From Lepisosteus oculatus (Eukaryota > Chordata > Actinopteri > Semionotiformes > Lepisosteidae), in the NCBI RefSeq assembly GCF_040954835.1, contig NC_090716.1, forward strand, positions 3,087,605 to 3,151,604: a stretch of DNA of 64,000 nt, read 5' to 3'. The first letter of the stretch is position 1; every line of letters begins with the position of its first letter. Shown in pieces: positions 45,201-58,500 of this stretch. Position numbers and translations under genes: made by a program. Under the pieces are notes generated by a model that was not told the DNA's origin, did not search any database, and saw only the letters and a program-made list of their open reading frames with translations.

Positions 45201-47784
45201 CTCAAAAACACACTTCATTAAAGGCACAGTTGCACGAAACACCTCAGAGACTGGTTGGACATATTGGAACTATGCAGTTAATTAAATAATTAGACCATGT
45301 TAACTGACAGCTTGGGTGGCACACAAAACAAGTCCCCACGCCATCCGGGAATTGAATCTGAGAACCCTGTCTTAAAGCTTTACAAATTCATTACCTTTTT
45401 TCATTTATATACAAAATAAATATCAGAAAATTAGTGGCAGTAGTAATTGGGAAGATGAGGCAATGCCCTGTGTCAGAGACGTCATGCCCAGGCAGGATCT
45501 GTGATCTGGGTCACACTTCTCTCAGCTGAGGCCCGACCTTTGAGCTTGCTCGCCCAAAGTTCAGAGGTCACCAAAGTACAGGTCAATGATGATCCCTGAT
45601 GCCCTAGGAGGGCAGCGTCAATTGTCACAAACCTGCACTTTCTGTGGAAGAAAACGGACTTCAGAATGGTTTGCGAAAAGTGGGCCTGATCATTATCTGA
45701 TCTAATCTTTTCAGAGGAAACGCGGTCTCTTGCATCGGTTTGGTCAGGGTTCTCCAGCTGTGACCTTTAAATCTGACCGCGTTGCAGAATTTTGTTGCAT
45801 CTGCTTTCCTGAATTGCTCGATTCCCAGTGGATGAGATCAATGGGAAATCACCTCAAGCTGTTGAATGGCAGACAGCACTGCTGTGGATGCATCAGAAGA
45901 GCTGCAAGTCCAGTAGCTCAGGTTGAGATGGCAGCTGGGGCAAGTCAGCTCTGTGAGTTTCCACCTAGTCCTTAACGAGATGTCATCAGGGTCTGTTGGT
46001 GCATGATAGATAACGGACATCTCAGGTCATGCAGGTCATGCAGTGCTCATCCGTCAGGCTGTCCCACCCTCGCCAGCCCCACCTGAAAGACCCCACACAG
46101 CTCATTACAGCTCATGGCAGTTTTTCAGCCAAGTGACAACCAGGAAGACTGCTGCCGGCGTGAGACACAATTTTATCGCTCTTACAAGACAGATAAATCT
46201 TTGTTTTATCAGAGTGCGTGGGAATGGAGATGAGGCGTGGGTGAGATATCTTTCCAGCAAAAAAAAAACAACAACAAAACAATCTGCGCATAATGAATAG
46301 AATTGTGAGAGCTTTTGGCCAGCTTTATTTACTGTCATGAGAGCAATCTGTCAGGTTCAGGACATTAGGAAATATTTCCTGGTAAAAAAAACAGATGAGC
46401 ACAAGAGGCAGAATCACAGTGGGTTGCTGCCACAACAATGTTGCATTTTCTGGGCTTGTGCTGGATGGTTACATTAATTTAGGCTCCAAAAGAAAGCTGT
46501 TGAAGGAGCACATGGTCCCTGTGTCTGAGAACTCAAACACAATAAAACTCCTTTATTATGGGAGTATTGTAGACTAAGCCTGAGGGTGTTCACTGAATTC
46601 CCTGCATGGTTTGCACCTGAGAACTTGAGTGTTGAGTATCCCACTCTCTACTGGGTTACAGGATCGAACCGAAATCAGGCGAAACAGCTCAGAAGGGACT
46701 AAACTGGTCTGGGAAACACCTGAAAACAGACTGGAATAGGCTCGAATCCAGGAGCAATCTGCACAAGAAAAAGCCTATCTAGTGGCAAAAAACATGGACA
46801 AAAGAAAACCCAACACTCATCAAAATGGTTTTACTTCCTTCTAGGTACAAAATAATACTTCAGATCCTGTAATCAGAATCTCTCTTCACTCTGTTTCTCT
46901 GTGATCACATAGTGGAAAGTTGGGAATAGCCTACAATTGGAGTAAAAACATTCTCTGAAGCTACCATCATTTAAAGCTAAAGTGGTTTGAAGTCCTGAAT
47001 TTCTTGCTATAGGACATGCCCATAAGTTAGTAGACTAGTAGGTGTCAAAGGTTGTATAGAAGCCTGCACTTCAATATACTCCTAAACTGATGCTGGACCT
47101 CCACACTGCCTCTGAGACACATATTTAGTCTGTCTGTTAACACCACCTTCAAGCACACCAGATGTCTTTCATCAATGCTAGATGTCTTCCCATCTGATGT
47201 TTTTTTTTTCCAGATGTGGTAAATGGAAAACGAATGAAACGTTCTACCTAATGAAACATTTCAATTTGTTGATTGTTTTTTTTTCTGGAAAAAAGAAAGA
47301 ATATTACATGGCACCATATGCAATAGGGAAGACAAGGTACCTAAACTAACTGTGTGAATCCCACGATAATCTAAAAATAGGAATAAAGGAGTGGAAAAAA
47401 CAGGAAACCAGGGATGTGGAAGAGATAAGCGAAGGCAAAAGAGGAAAGAAAGAAAAACTGTTGTTCAGGATAATTCGGCGTGCATTATGAGGGGCAGCCG
47501 AAGAGAAGGAGGCAGTGTTTTTCATCAAGGAAATCTCTCTCTTCAAGCGAGGTGAAAATACGAGAGTTTTTGCTCCCTGGTGGCTGTCCCCACTGTTGCT
47601 ATGGGTGGAGCAGCAAACACGTGTAACGCCCTGGCAACAGCTGGAGGATACAGGGGGCAAATGCCAGACGCAGCACAGTTAAAAAATAATGAACAGTTTT
47701 AAACGTGGGGCGGAGGCAAAATTTTAGAATGTTGGCCACGCATTCTCCAAGCATGTTAGGTAAGTGAGAGACAATTGTCCAAGG

Positions 47785-47912
47785 CAATAGACACACAAAG
47801 AACAAACTAGAACAGAACAGTGCGCAGAAAAATCGCATCACACATATGAATATAAATATAGATGTAAATATAGATATAAATATAAATATAAATAATAACA
47901 ACAATAATAATA
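47785..47912 (-). mobile_element. LINE 3' UTR fragment related to 18890-19005
   Basis: The reverse complement shares the AT-rich run TATATTTATATCTATATTTA, ATTCATATGTG, TTCTGTTCTAGTTTG and TTCTTTGTGTGTC with the LINE at 18716-19172. It is a short truncated piece of that family in the opposite direction. Confidence 0.75.
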
Positions 47913-49904
47913 TCTTGAGATAGACCTAGGTATTTCCATGTGTGCACATGCCTAACCTATTGGTTTAAGAGACTGTTGCGCATTTCTGGGAATTATTTTT
48001 TGTCTTGGTTATTACCAGTACATACATATATTCTGTATACACACGGCGCTGCACATCTGTGTATTCAGTGTTTTGTGCCCTCTGTGTTTGCAAGCCATTC
48101 CTCATGCACTTTGCATACTAAAAATGCAGCGTTTTGAATACTATCCAAATTCAAACACGCACGTCAACATGGTGACTCCGGTCCCTCGAACAAACAAAAG
48201 GGATTTGAGCAAGACATGAGTGAAAGCCGAAGGCCTGCCGAGCAACTCAAAATCCCAAAGCACCTACTGTAGCACTGCCTCTCAGCTGAAGGACTGTAGA
48301 ACTGCCCAGGAAAGTCTGCAATGGATTTTGTTTTTTATGGTAGTTGTTGGAGGTGAGAGTCTTGTCTCGCCCAACCAAGCAGCTTCTCGGTTGTTGGTTT
48401 AATATGTAAATCAGAGCTTTGCTACGTGTCCTGGTGACTCGTAAACATGTTCTGCTTTTCAAAGTATCTGCAGTCATTAATCTCTGCCCGGCACCTGAAC
48501 ACACACACACATGTATATCTATAAAGATGGGCATTGGTGTTGTTTCACTGACACAATTAAGCCAAAGCGATGTAAATTTGGACCCATGCGTGCATATTTG
48601 CAACAATCTGAATGTGGCACCTGAGCCAAAGTGTACAACAATAATAGTTCACCTAGAATTTGAACCCACAATCGTTTCATTTCTCCACCAGACCCCCTAA
48701 GGGCTACTCCGTTGCATGTTTAGATACAGCAGTACTGAGAGAGTAAGAGGTACAGAGAGATATGCTTGTAATTGCTTACCGTAACTTATCTTATCTGCAG
48801 TATCTTATTTCTTTGCCCTAAAGGTCTTCAGTTGTTCAAATGGATGTAAGATGTGTGCTTTGTCATAAACACTAGTATGTAGTGTAAAATGATTTTTGTA
48901 GATTGATTAGAAATTGGCATTGCTCATTTCTACCGTGTTTCTCATTTGGTCATTTGGTAACATCTAGCCATTTCGCAAAAGATCCCAGAAAATCCCAGAT
49001 TCAACTAAAACGTCGTCCAGACACCCACATCTCTAAAGATGTAAAGGTGTGCAGTCATTGTCTGAATTTCACTTCTAGTCTAAGGTGCGATCAAGGGTAG
49101 TGTTATATGGAGCGTTACGGTTTCTTCTTCGTAGCTATTTAAAGGAATTCCTTCCTCGAGGGGTTGGGTCGCAGTCTGAGTCAATTACAATGGTGACTGC
49201 TTTCATTTCTTGAAAAACAATTAGAATAACGCAACAAAATGTGACAGGAGCCTGCAAAACCTCCAAGCCTATCAATATCAATTTGTGCTTCTTCTTACTG
49301 CTTTTCTTAGCTATGATTAGGATAAATTCCCCTACTGAGGCTGGGTTTGTGTGGATAGTGTAATTCCCCAAATAACGTGGGAACTGTTGCTGTCTGCGGT
49401 TTGGTTTTCAACAGTTGTATCTCTGGTTTTTATTTTACAGCGTTAAAAAAAAAAATCTTGGTTTGGGAAATGACAACCTACTCGCACAATCGGATAGGAC
49501 AACCCCAGTCACATCAGTCGTTATGTCTTCCACCTGAAATGGAGACAGCAGGGCTAATTAATTCTGGAGCTGACCAGGAATCCTGACTTTTCAATGAGAG
49601 GTATTTTGCTCTGCAAGGCTACAGCATCCTTTTGCTTTAAAACTCATTCTTCCAGTCTCTTCACATTGACAGTATTAACTTTATACAACGTGAAGAGCAA
49701 AGTAAAAGACAATCATGCCAATAGGTAGGATGTTGATACCCCAAAAAACGAAAAGTTAAATGGGATACCTTTATCCGAAGCATAGCTTCCATATCAGTAA
49801 TAATTAATACCTTCTGTTACACTGACAATTAATGTCATTGATTCCATCACTTTCAAACAGGTTTTTATGCACAATTCATCAATACGCAGGATTGTGTAGT
49901 TTAA

Positions 49905-50000
49905 ATATTCTGAACCCCAGACTAGCGGGTCACAGGGTTAAATTCCACAAAGGATTCTTCCACTGTACCCCTGGAGCAAGGTATGTCCCCCCTGATTACT
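49905..50000 (+). mobile_element. possible tRNA-SINE fragment
   Basis: The stretch CACAGGGTTAAATTCC followed by CTGTACCCCTGGAGCAAGG resembles the B box and body start of fish tRNA-derived SINEs. It is short and decayed. Confidence 0.3.
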
Positions 50001-50869
50001 GCAGTAACCACTGTACAGATGGGTACTCCCCACTCTCCAAAGCGAAAGACAGAACAGGCATGCACAGTAACAAGTGAACTTCTAAAACACTGCCTTTTTT
50101 TGCTCATCCTATTCTGCGCTGTTTCTCTAGTCTGTTCTCTTTTTCATCCCTGGGAAGGGCTACACCCTTGCTTTTTTCAAAGCCCAACCTCTAACCTATA
50201 ACAAGAGCTTAGCAAAAGCTACAAATGAAATAACCAACAAATGACCATCTACTACCCTAAAAAGCCAAGCCATTTCTGAATGTAGCCAAAGGGAACAGCA
50301 TTTTGATTCGGGTATAGTTCATTTTAAATCTCTTCAATGTGGAAATAAGGAGGACTGACTGTAGAGAACACACGTTCTGTCTTAACCTGAATTAAGGACT
50401 ATTTATTTTACCTGGAACACATTAATTACTGAGTTTAAGCTGGTCACAGCTGTAGATACACTTGTCACTTAAGTGACATCTGTTAACATTTTCCCTCATG
50501 TACACCAGTCCGCAGGAGAAATTCCAGGGTGATCTTTGCATTTGTCAGATCCAATAAAAATGTCAGTGAAATGTCAACATTAGTCATAAATAACTGACGC
50601 TATGTATCAGTTTCAGGGCCAACAACCAAGACAGATAGTGGCATGGGGTTAGAATTCTGAATGTTGAAATTCTGTTGCAGAAATCGTGTCTCCCTGAAAG
50701 ACAAATGTGGAAATATTTCCAAGGAATGTTCCCATTTGAAGAATCTGTACCTTATTATTTTCAGAATTTATAGCCAATTCATTTTTTCTTTGGGCTAGTT
50801 TACCGTGGCACGTACTGTAGGCCAGCAGATCAAGGAAAGCTCTAATGTCTGGGAGTGCAATCAAAACAC

Positions 50870-51010
50870 TGCAGCTTGTGCTACTGAAATATTTAAGTGG
50901 GTTTTAATTACCTTCCATTCACATAAACGTAATTAAAATGTAGAGCTCTTAATTAATCTAAGGTAATTGTTAAGGTCAATTATTTAGTTGAAATATCCAG
51001 CAACTCTTTG
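50870..51010. promoter_or_regulatory. homeodomain-motif cluster
   Basis: Within 140 bases there are TTTTAATTACC, CGTAATTAAAATG, CTTAATTAATC, GGTAATTGTT and CAATTATTTAG, a dense run of TAATTA-type sites. A candidate enhancer with no proof of activity. Confidence 0.25.
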
Positions 51011-51237
51011 CATTGAAGAAACACAAATGACACTCTGTAAATATAAATACAGAAATGCAAAATCAATACCTGTTTTCGAGTAATTTATGTGTATTAAGCA
51101 GGAAATAACTGTGATGTGTAAAAATGACACCAATGAAGAACTCGGTGTCAGTTAAGTATTTTGGATACTCTGTGAACTCTGTGTTAACTTATTATTTATG
51201 AATATCCATCCATTATTGGAGAACTACTGTACTTATC

Positions 51238-51480
51238 CCAACCCTTGTAATCCCCTCTGTTCAAAACTAAAAACAACCAGTTCTTTTAGCCTGTTAATAC
51301 AGGACATCTCTTTCAGCCCAGGAATGTGTCTTGTCAGTCTTCTTCAGTTTGATTCCAGAGTAGCATTATCTTTTTGTTTCACGGTGACCGAAATTTGACA
51401 GAATATTCCAATGAGGTCATGCTATTGCATTGAATGCTGAATGTTAATATCCCACCCTAAAAGAGAAATTCTGGAACAGT
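51238..51480 (-). mobile_element. CR1-type LINE 3' fragment
   Basis: Minus-strand remnant of the same C-terminal CR1 region (Phe-Ser-Leu end, CAGCCCAGGAATGTGTCTTG and a GTGACCGAAATTTGACAG counterpart). It has only one copy of the 51-bp unit and many mutations. Confidence 0.75.
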
Positions 51481-52377
51481 AGACTTCACAGGGTGACACT
51501 GCGTGAAGGCACATGTTCTAGCAAATTTGTTGTTATAGTTCTAGGAATTTGTTGCTATAAGACCACTTGCGGATTAATGCACGTCATTGAATTCTCAGAG
51601 TCAAGGACAAACAACCTAATTCAGCCAGTAAGCCAATGCTTAAATAATGGTTGCCTTCCTTAATGTTAATACCTGCTGTAAACAAACCAAGGCAGAAAGG
51701 AATCAGGTTAAATTGTTCAGTGTAAGCATAGCCCTTCTTGGCAGCCATGTCTCAAAAAATGAGCTTAGATAAATAGAGAAATGGGAAGAAAAAAATACAG
51801 TGCTTATAGTGCTTCTGTATTGTGCATTCAGAAAAGCATATCTCAGCACTGAGGCATGAAATGCTCTTAAACATTACCTGCAAAAAAAAAATCAGATGAA
51901 AAGACATGGAAATGCTTCCTTACAATATACACTAAACTATTTCTTTATACTGCCAGCAACAGAATGCCTGATCCTTTCTGCATCTCCAGTAGCCTGGGTC
52001 CTGTGATTGCACCACGAGAAAGTGTGGTTGTGAACCGGAAAACAACAATTCATTTGTTCCATCAACTGAAGAAGTGGTGGGTGGGTTTTTTTTTTTGTAT
52101 TGGTGTCAGCAGTGGGGTTTTCTTTGCTTGCCCCACAGCCTGCTTTGCAAAGAGCTGCTGGTCACTGAAACTTTGCCATCGATTTACCATAGTCACAGCG
52201 TTTGTTAGACTTGGTTAGTAGGATACTCTTGTGTTTCACTGCCCTCTACTCAGCTCTTACCATGGTGTGTCACAGGACATGTCTAGCTGTTACGGTGCAG
52301 AAGAAGGACACTAAGCAGAATCCTCTGAATTCAAAAGTAGCAGGAGGAGTTTATCCAAATATGCGGGTCAGGAGGTT

Positions 52378-52416
<39 letters not shown>
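52378..52416 (+). repeat. GGGACA hexamer tandem repeat, G-quadruplex-forming
   Basis: Seven GGG tracts are spaced by ACA, ending GGGACCT. This satisfies the G3N3 quadruplex pattern with room for alternative folds. Confidence 0.95.
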
Positions 52417-52418
<2 letters not shown>

Positions 52419-53439
52419 CTAGAATGCTTGTGAAACAGGAAACAATACAGCCTTAGCTGGGTAACACCCACTACTGAGCAAGGAGTGGTGTGTCAGGTTG
52501 GTTTAAGTAGGCAGGTGGAAGAAGGCTTGTCTGATTAGTTAATTGGAAACTGCACTGGAATGTGAAGGAGTTGATTAAGGGCGGTGAGTGACGTAACAGT
52601 AGCATGCTTGCAGCCTTCTACAGTTTCACAGAATTGTCACTGCTCCTGATCCCACTGTCCGTGTCTCACAGGGCCCCCACCTTCCTGCCAGACTGCAGTG
52701 TGACGGAGAGCGATTGATCTCTTCCCTCCCTTTCTCAGGCCGACCCCCACACCTCACCCTCTCTGTGCAGTCAGCACGATGAGCTCCGAGCGAGTTGTTC
52801 CCTCGTCCCCCGATGAGGATTATTACTGACCTTTATATGCAAACCCACTGATTTTCTCTCTGGGATTTTCGGATGATTTATGCACCCAGTGTTAAGAGTG
52901 TCAGGTGTCAGCTGGTGTAGTCCATTCATAAGGGGCTGTGAACACTGTGTCTTCAGCGAGGGCGGTCTCACGGCTTCACATTCCATTAATCATCAAACTT
53001 AGTCTGGGAATGAGGATGGGGAGCTCTGATCTGTGTAGGCCCAAGGTAATTCTAGCCATGCTTGTCCATTTCCACCAGCCTGATGAGGTAAAGATGTTCC
53101 TTTTTAAATTGAACAGGATGGTCTAAAAAGGACGGTATTATTCGGGGCTTTTTAACACGTGTTGTTCACAGTCAAATTTCCAAGACTTCCTATACAGACT
53201 AGATACAGACTAATGGCAATTAGGACATATTCCCAGACTTCGCTTGAGAACAGTTAGTTTGTGTAGCATCTCTCTAAACAAAAACGCTTTCAAACGAGCT
53301 CATGTCCAACACTTTGACATCGCTAATAACATTTCTTTCAGAATTCACCATTTTTCTTACCATTCACATGCAAAGTCCCACAGCAATGATTAATATCCTA
53401 ACATGTCTGTGCAAGCAGCAATAGCCAAGCTTATCTCTT

Positions 53440-53630
53440 CTTTCTCTTTCTGTTTTTTAATGACATCAGAAGGGCTGCAGTCAAATTAAATCATGTGGTC
53501 GGTTTCAATTGACAATCAATCACTCAGTTCGACCTGGCTGCATGCTCACCTGCTTAATACTGCTTAGATAATGCTCATTATCGAGATTCACATTTATACG
53601 GACAGAGAGAGTGCTGTACTCACTGGGCTC
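53440..53630. promoter_or_regulatory. possible conserved enhancer-like stretch
   Basis: Repeat-free run with TAATGACATCAG, TCAATTGACAATCAATCA, CTCACCTGCTTAATACTGC and AATGCTCATTATCG, a mixture of CRE-like, SOX-like, E-box and homeodomain sites. Inference only. Confidence 0.25.
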
Positions 53631-54937
53631 ATACATCTCTTTTTACTCTGCGTCCTTTGGTAAGATCTTCATTTTAAAAAAACAGGAAATTGAGTATTTA
53701 AATAATGCCTCACTAATGTATATGTAATGAGAAGAACAAATCATGGAAAGACTCATGAGAGTAACTGGAGATGAATACAGCATTTACCACAAGACAGAGA
53801 TTATTTAGTGTTGATGAGGGTTGTACAGTCCTGGTCCCAGGGCTGAGCCGGAATAAAACCCTGTGATCTAGGATACAGCTCTTGTTCAACGACTTGGTGT
53901 TCCTAGAAAGGCTACAATATTGCTTCTGACCGAAAATGATAGGGCAAAAAGTGGCTTAAAAGGGGAATTTCGAGTGAATCACCCATTATTGTGCTGGGCT
54001 GTTTCTGTTGTTCTAGTGTCACAGACACCTTGGGAGAATGGCTCATTTGGCTTGAAGCTCGTCTAATAAACAAGCAGTCCTGTTACATGCTAAAATACCA
54101 CTTTTTCCTGGGACCCAAAGGCTCTGCATATTGTCTTCCAAGGAAAAAAAACAAGGGATCTTGCCAACGTGCTGTCTAAATTGTACTAACATTTTTTCCA
54201 CTGTCTTGTAATCACTATTTGTGCACACTGGATTTTAAATATATTTACACTGTGAGAGGACCACCTTAGAGTGGGTCTGATTCTTCATGTACGTACATTT
54301 TCCAGGTCATTGATCTGCTGTACCTGCAGATAAAACAAGGATTTCTGTGTCAATACGGCTCTGTATTTGGTGATCAGCAACTGAAAGGTATTCTTGAAAG
54401 ACAGTCAATATGAACAGGTCAATATGTTGTCTATATGACAACTGAACGCATTTTAAAATGTTTTTAGTGTTGGGACTTTTTCATTCTTTAAACACCCTGT
54501 TGATAGTGGTCAATATCCACCTTAATGTGATTCCTATGAGTCACATAGCACAAATCAAGATCGAGTTATACCACTGATCAGCCCTAAGATGGATGAAATA
54601 GTTCAGTGCAATTGCTTGTCTTGAGATAGGCAAATCTGAAGTCTCTTTAGATGGCTCCCCTTCCTAGTGATGTGAAACAGTACAAGGTAATTCATATGTA
54701 TACAGGATATCCTGTAATGCATCTTAATGTTATTAAAAATGCACTCCCGAAGAAGATTCCCCAGGTGGAAAACTGTTTTTTCTTCTTTCCACTTTTCAGC
54801 ATGGAAGTAACCTCTCCTTGTTCCTTTGTAAGTCTCAGTGTTATGTTTTTTTCTGATTTAAGCTAGAAAATAAACGGTCAGGATATAAGGACTCGGGATA
54901 AATACTCAAGACAAAATACTCGGAAAGATCCTACATT

Positions 54938-55150
54938 TGAGAGTCACGCTGTGGGCAGGGAGTTTGGAGTTTGACTCTGGCCTGGGTTCTCCAATGTCCT
55001 CCCGCCTTTTGTGTATGAGTGTGCGCGCCCTGTGATGGCCAGGCATTCTGTCCTGGGTGAATCCCAGCTTGTGCCTCTTGTCTGCTGGGCCGGGCTGTGG
55101 CTCACCCTGGCCGAGAATGGATGGACAGACAATGACAGACAATAAAAATG
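54938..55150 (+). mobile_element. degenerate V-SINE-related fragment
   Basis: Retains phrases such as GGAGTTTGACTCTGGCCTGG, CCTGTGATGGCCAGG and a GAATGGATGGACAG tail like those of V-SINE elements. It stands just upstream of the better copy at 55226. Assignment is tentative. Confidence 0.45.
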
Positions 55151-55225
55151 AACAAGTGCTATTACTTCCAATACTTAATGCACTTCTAATTTGTCTCAGA
55201 ATGATTGTGTTTGAATGTGTTTTCT

Positions 55226-55503
55226 TGGGAGGCACAGTGGTGTAGGGGTCAGCATTGCTGCCTTGTAGCGTTGGGGCCTTGGGTGCAATTCCTGGGGTGC
55301 TGTCTGTGTGGAGTTTGCATGTTCTCACAGTGTTTGTGTGGGTTCCCTCCAGGTGCTCCGGGTTCCTCCCACAGTCCAAAGACAGGTTCATTGGCTGCAG
55401 GGAAAATTGGTCCTCGTGTGAGTGTGTGCATGTCTGTCGATGTCTGCCCTGCAAAGGACTGGCGTCCTGTCCAGGGGGGTATCCTGCCTTTTGCCTGTTT
55501 TTA
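55226..55503 (+). mobile_element. V-SINE / DANA-Mermaid-like element
   Basis: Begins GGGAGGCACAGTGGTGTAG (tRNA-related head). The conserved V domain follows: GTGTGGAGTTTGCATGTTCT, TGGGTTCCCTCCAGGTGCTC and CCACAGTCCAAAGACAGG. The GGACTGGCGTCCTGTCCAGG hairpin comes next. Well preserved. Confidence 0.85.
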
Positions 55504-58500
55504 ATGATGTAGCTGATTCCATCTTCTTTCGAACTGCCGGATGAAATTTGGGGCCGCTAGCTGCTGGCACCAACCGAGCCACCTGGACTGTACGGCCTCC
55601 TCTTCTTTCCAACTTTCCATGTGTTTTTTTTATGTGCTTTTTTTGCATTTGCCATCAATTTTCTTTTCTCCAACCCTGGAACATGTGGGAAGTTACAGGC
55701 AGTCACTCAAAGTGATTTGTCCGTGTAAATTCAGAAGATTGTCGGGTTGATGAGACGCGGTCTTGCTCAAGTGCACACCTTGCAGTAAGTCCCCTTAAAA
55801 ACTCCAATTAGTGCCAAAGAATGTGACTGATTTAGGCTGGACTGGAGGGACAGATGAATCCCAAGGACACTAGTTTTTCTTAATGGTAGCAGATCCAATG
55901 AGGCAAGTGAGAAATGGAGGATAGAAACAAGAAAATTAAACATTGGTATCAATACCTACTCTATTATAATTATTATTATTCCTACAGTGAAGGACAAACG
56001 CCTTTCTGGGAAGGCTTTGAGTATGAGAAAGGAGTATCTAAGCTACCGAAAGTCTACTGTAATGAGTCTGTGCATTAAATGTATCGTGCACAGAAAAGCA
56101 GTCTTTTGGTCTCATGAGGTCTAATTGGTCTGTGCAAACTTAACACGATTAAAAAGTCATCCGCCGCTTGCCAGTGTTGAGCCTTAGAAAAAAAAGAAAC
56201 AAACTGAACATGAACGTAAGGAGAGCAAAGGCAGTCGGAAGGTAGAGAAACTCTGGGAACAGGCACAGGGTGGCACTGATGCCAACAAGCTACAGTAACA
56301 GTCACCCCCCCCAGCTGGTGGACTAACCATTTCAAAGGTGTTTCATCTGGATACGGGGATGGGTTAAAACGCGCACGCGCCTGACTCTAGTCTGTCAAGA
56401 CTCTCCCTTTACCTCACAGGCACACAGGCTTTCAGCTCACCCCAACGGTTGACACTGGCCAACTGATGTTGCCTGGCAACCCCAGTAAAATGTTTGAAAA
56501 GCTCGAGAAATGGATACCGAGCTGTGAGCTTTGTTTTAGTCTTACCACGTCTTGGGAATTAACTGCCTTGGTGGTTCCATATTTGGATTTATTTCTTTAA
56601 ACATGTCCCCAGGAGGGAAATTGGCCAAGGCTGCATACGGATTTTCAAACGCCCTCTTTGTTGCTTGTCCTTTTCACTTGTGATATGCATTCAGGACAAA
56701 TTGTCTATACATACACATCTGTTTTTCCTGGTTTACAGCGGTTTAATTCACTTTTCCTAAAAACCCCTGTCTTTCTGCTTTCCTTTTTGAAGCCTGAAGA
56801 GATGTAAAATATGTCACCGTGGAAACAACTTCATCTGCATTTGACATTCCTGAAGGCTGATAAGGAGCAGAGGTCCACATTTCCCAAGGTTGTTCCTTAA
56901 TTTGCCATTTTTTTAAGACGAGGAGTTCCAAGCTAATTGCAACAAAACTGACAACAACCAAACTGCTGCACTAAGATACATACTGTATATTGCTATCTGT
57001 TGTGCTAGGTGAACACAGAACTCTATGTATATGTCTTGACAGAGCCAGTCTTGATTAAGACGAAAAGATTTGGTGTGAAATTTAAAAAAAAAAAAAACAA
57101 GGAGGAATCACAAATCTCCCAAGACATTTTTTTTTCATGGCTCAGACTGCAGCTCAAGAAAGCAGCCCAGGTTCGAATCAGTTATCATTTTCTTATCTCA
57201 TAATGTGGCTTGATTTCACATTCCAGAAATACCAGTCAGAAATTCCAGTCACTGACCTTTTGACCCCAGTTGACTGATCCCCTCCTGTTGTTTCTGCTTA
57301 ACCTTTGTGTCCAACTATTACATGCGATTGCGCTGTCTACAAGTTTGTGCTGTTTGCCAGTTCTCACTTGAAATGTGTCCCTGTCTATGGTAGAATATTT
57401 CTACATGGCAGCTAAAGAGATTTAAAATCATGTCTTCTTTCATAATGTTCCAGCTCCTTTGTCATGACTTTGAGAATTCCGTCATTGTAACTGGTAGACC
57501 TGTGGTTTATCACTGTCGTGTTTCTTTATTGTGGGTGCTCAGCAATGTGCATTTGAAGTCTATTAAATTACATATAGTCCTGAATAACAGAGGAAGAATG
57601 CTGTGAAAAAAGTCTGTTAAGTATTTCCATAGTTTTACTTTGTCTATATAATCCATTTACCCAGCTTAGTACGCTTATCATTGCTTTTGCAATGAATTAA
57701 TTGGGCTCCACTCTGCATGACTCCATTTTGTATGTTGGTTTACCATTGTAAACCTTTAGAAGTGAAACACTAAAATGATCAGGGCTATAATATTGATACA
57801 CTTACTGCAATGAGCAGACGCTGAAGCAGTAAGAGAGAGGAAGAAGATACAAAACTGGCAAAATCTACATATGGTTCTAACTGTATGGTCCTTAAAGTAT
57901 ATGCAACTTTGTGTTTGTGTTTTTCCTACCGTTACAAAATATTTTCCTTACACCTATTTTGTTTCTATCGGTCATGCTGTGAAGGAGTGGGTCTGAGTCA
58001 CTGTACAGGGGCACTGGCTTAGAAACTCTGGTCCAGAGGGAAGAGCACCTCCTACTGGTCGACTAACACCACTTACAGCAGCAGCCTGGCCTTTCCAGGG
58101 GGTCTCCAATCCGTGCAATGCCTGTACTGACCAGGCCCAGCCCTGCTGAGCATCCGAGACCTGTCCCGATCAGGCTACGAGATCAAGATTGTAAATATAC
58201 TTTTTTTTTTCCCTTAGACGCTATCGGGAAAACACATAACCAAAAATAACCTCCTAACACTTCTTCTAAGCCTCTGGCGCATGCCAGGTACAGTATTCCC
58301 TGCGAGCCAGGCTCTTTAACTTTAAATGAAGGGAGATTACTGGGGTGTCGTGGAAACTTCTGTCTTCTGTGACCTTTTATTGCTTGGCTGCTCCTGTGCC
58401 TCATGTTGCAATTAGATAGAAAAAAGAGATCTGTTGTCCCAACACGCTGGCCCTGTGTCATTCCATTGTGTTTACTGGCCTTGGCCATTCTCCCACACTG

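Larger units (their letters stand above)
45200..51237. other. intergenic interval, no gene seen
   Basis: AT-leaning DNA with a short LINE piece (47785-47912), a possible tRNA-SINE fragment (49905-50000) and the TAATTA cluster (50870-51010). No exon-like coding stretch was found. Confidence 0.5.

Noticed and set aside
52202..52456. GQGQGQ repeat protein
   Set aside because: Produced by translating the GGGACA simple repeat; no gene context.
54906..55454. 182-codon minus-strand open frame
   Set aside because: It is the antisense reading of two V-SINE-related elements.
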